Shown in pieces: positions 6,795 through 6,863 of a DNA stretch of 6,863 bases. The DNA lies in NCBI GenBank assembly GCA_004566265.1, contig SPLB01000105.1, positions 1 to 6,863 on the forward strand. Direction: 5' to 3'. Below the pieces are notes generated by a model, which worked only from the letters and a program-made list of their open reading frames with translations, was not told the origin of the DNA and did no database searches. A program made the position numbers and the translations under genes. The DNA comes from Paracoccaceae bacterium. Its GTDB lineage: Bacteria > Pseudomonadota > Alphaproteobacteria > Rhodobacterales > Rhodobacteraceae. Every line of letters begins with the position of its first letter. Position 1 is the stretch's first letter.

Positions 6795-6863
6795 ATGAGA
6801 ATCAGCATTGAACGCGGCACCCTGCTCAAGGCCGTGGCCCAAGCGCAGTCGGTGGTCGAACGC
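6795..6863 (+). CDS. dnaN: DNA polymerase III beta subunit (sliding clamp), first 23 codons
   Basis: The reading frame is open to the right edge and encodes MRISIERGTLLKAVAQAQSV followed by VER, matching the conserved clamp N-terminus in which the LLKAV...QSVVE block is typical. DnaN forms the ring that tethers DNA polymerase III to the template. The ATG at 6795 is preferred because GAGGA (6781-6785) is 9 nt upstream. An in-frame ATG at 6786 would add three residues but abuts that ribosome binding site. The rest of the gene, and probably recF after it, lies outside the window. Confidence 0.92.
   Translation, partial: MRISIERGTLLKAVAQAQSVVER

Overview
The window reads as chromosomal DNA of an alphaproteobacterium, most likely a marine member of the Rhodobacteraceae (Roseobacter group). 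The main reasons are the gene order (ubiB and ubiE on one strand, then mutM, an enoyl-CoA hydratase, rpsT, dnaA and dnaN on the other), the DnaA sequence style, the moderately high GC codon use, and GANTC sites concentrated upstream of dnaA. The genus assignment is an inference from sequence familiarity, not from a search.

Layout. Positions 1-2093 hold a minus-strand pair, ubiE followed 3 nt later by ubiB, which runs off the left edge. An 85-bp divergent intergenic region separates ubiE from mutM (2179-3030, plus strand). A crotonase-family gene follows (3096-3872). Next come a 295-bp non-coding stretch, the small rpsT gene (4168-4431) and two hairpins, the second a textbook intrinsic terminator. 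About 510 bp of non-coding DNA then leads to dnaA (5061-6461). A 333-bp spacer holds a candidate dnaA terminator, an AT-rich putative promoter and a perfect 15-bp inverted repeat. The first 23 codons of dnaN close the window.

How the genes relate. UbiE and UbiB both act in ubiquinone synthesis, as the C-methyltransferase and the atypical kinase/ATPase of the Coq8 family. MutM repairs oxidised guanine. The crotonase probably serves fatty-acid or organic-acid beta-oxidation. RpsT is a ribosomal protein. DnaA starts replication and DnaN is the sliding clamp. This is ordinary core-genome, origin-proximal DNA, and I see no mobile element, CRISPR array, complete RNA gene or novel multi-gene system.

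The interest lies in the non-coding DNA. Six GANTC sites (the CcrM methylation motif) lie within 148 bp upstream of dnaA, with a seventh further on. A strong, tail-less hairpin lies upstream of dnaN. Short motifs recur in the rpsT-dnaA spacer. No match to the DnaA-box consensus was found there by eye.
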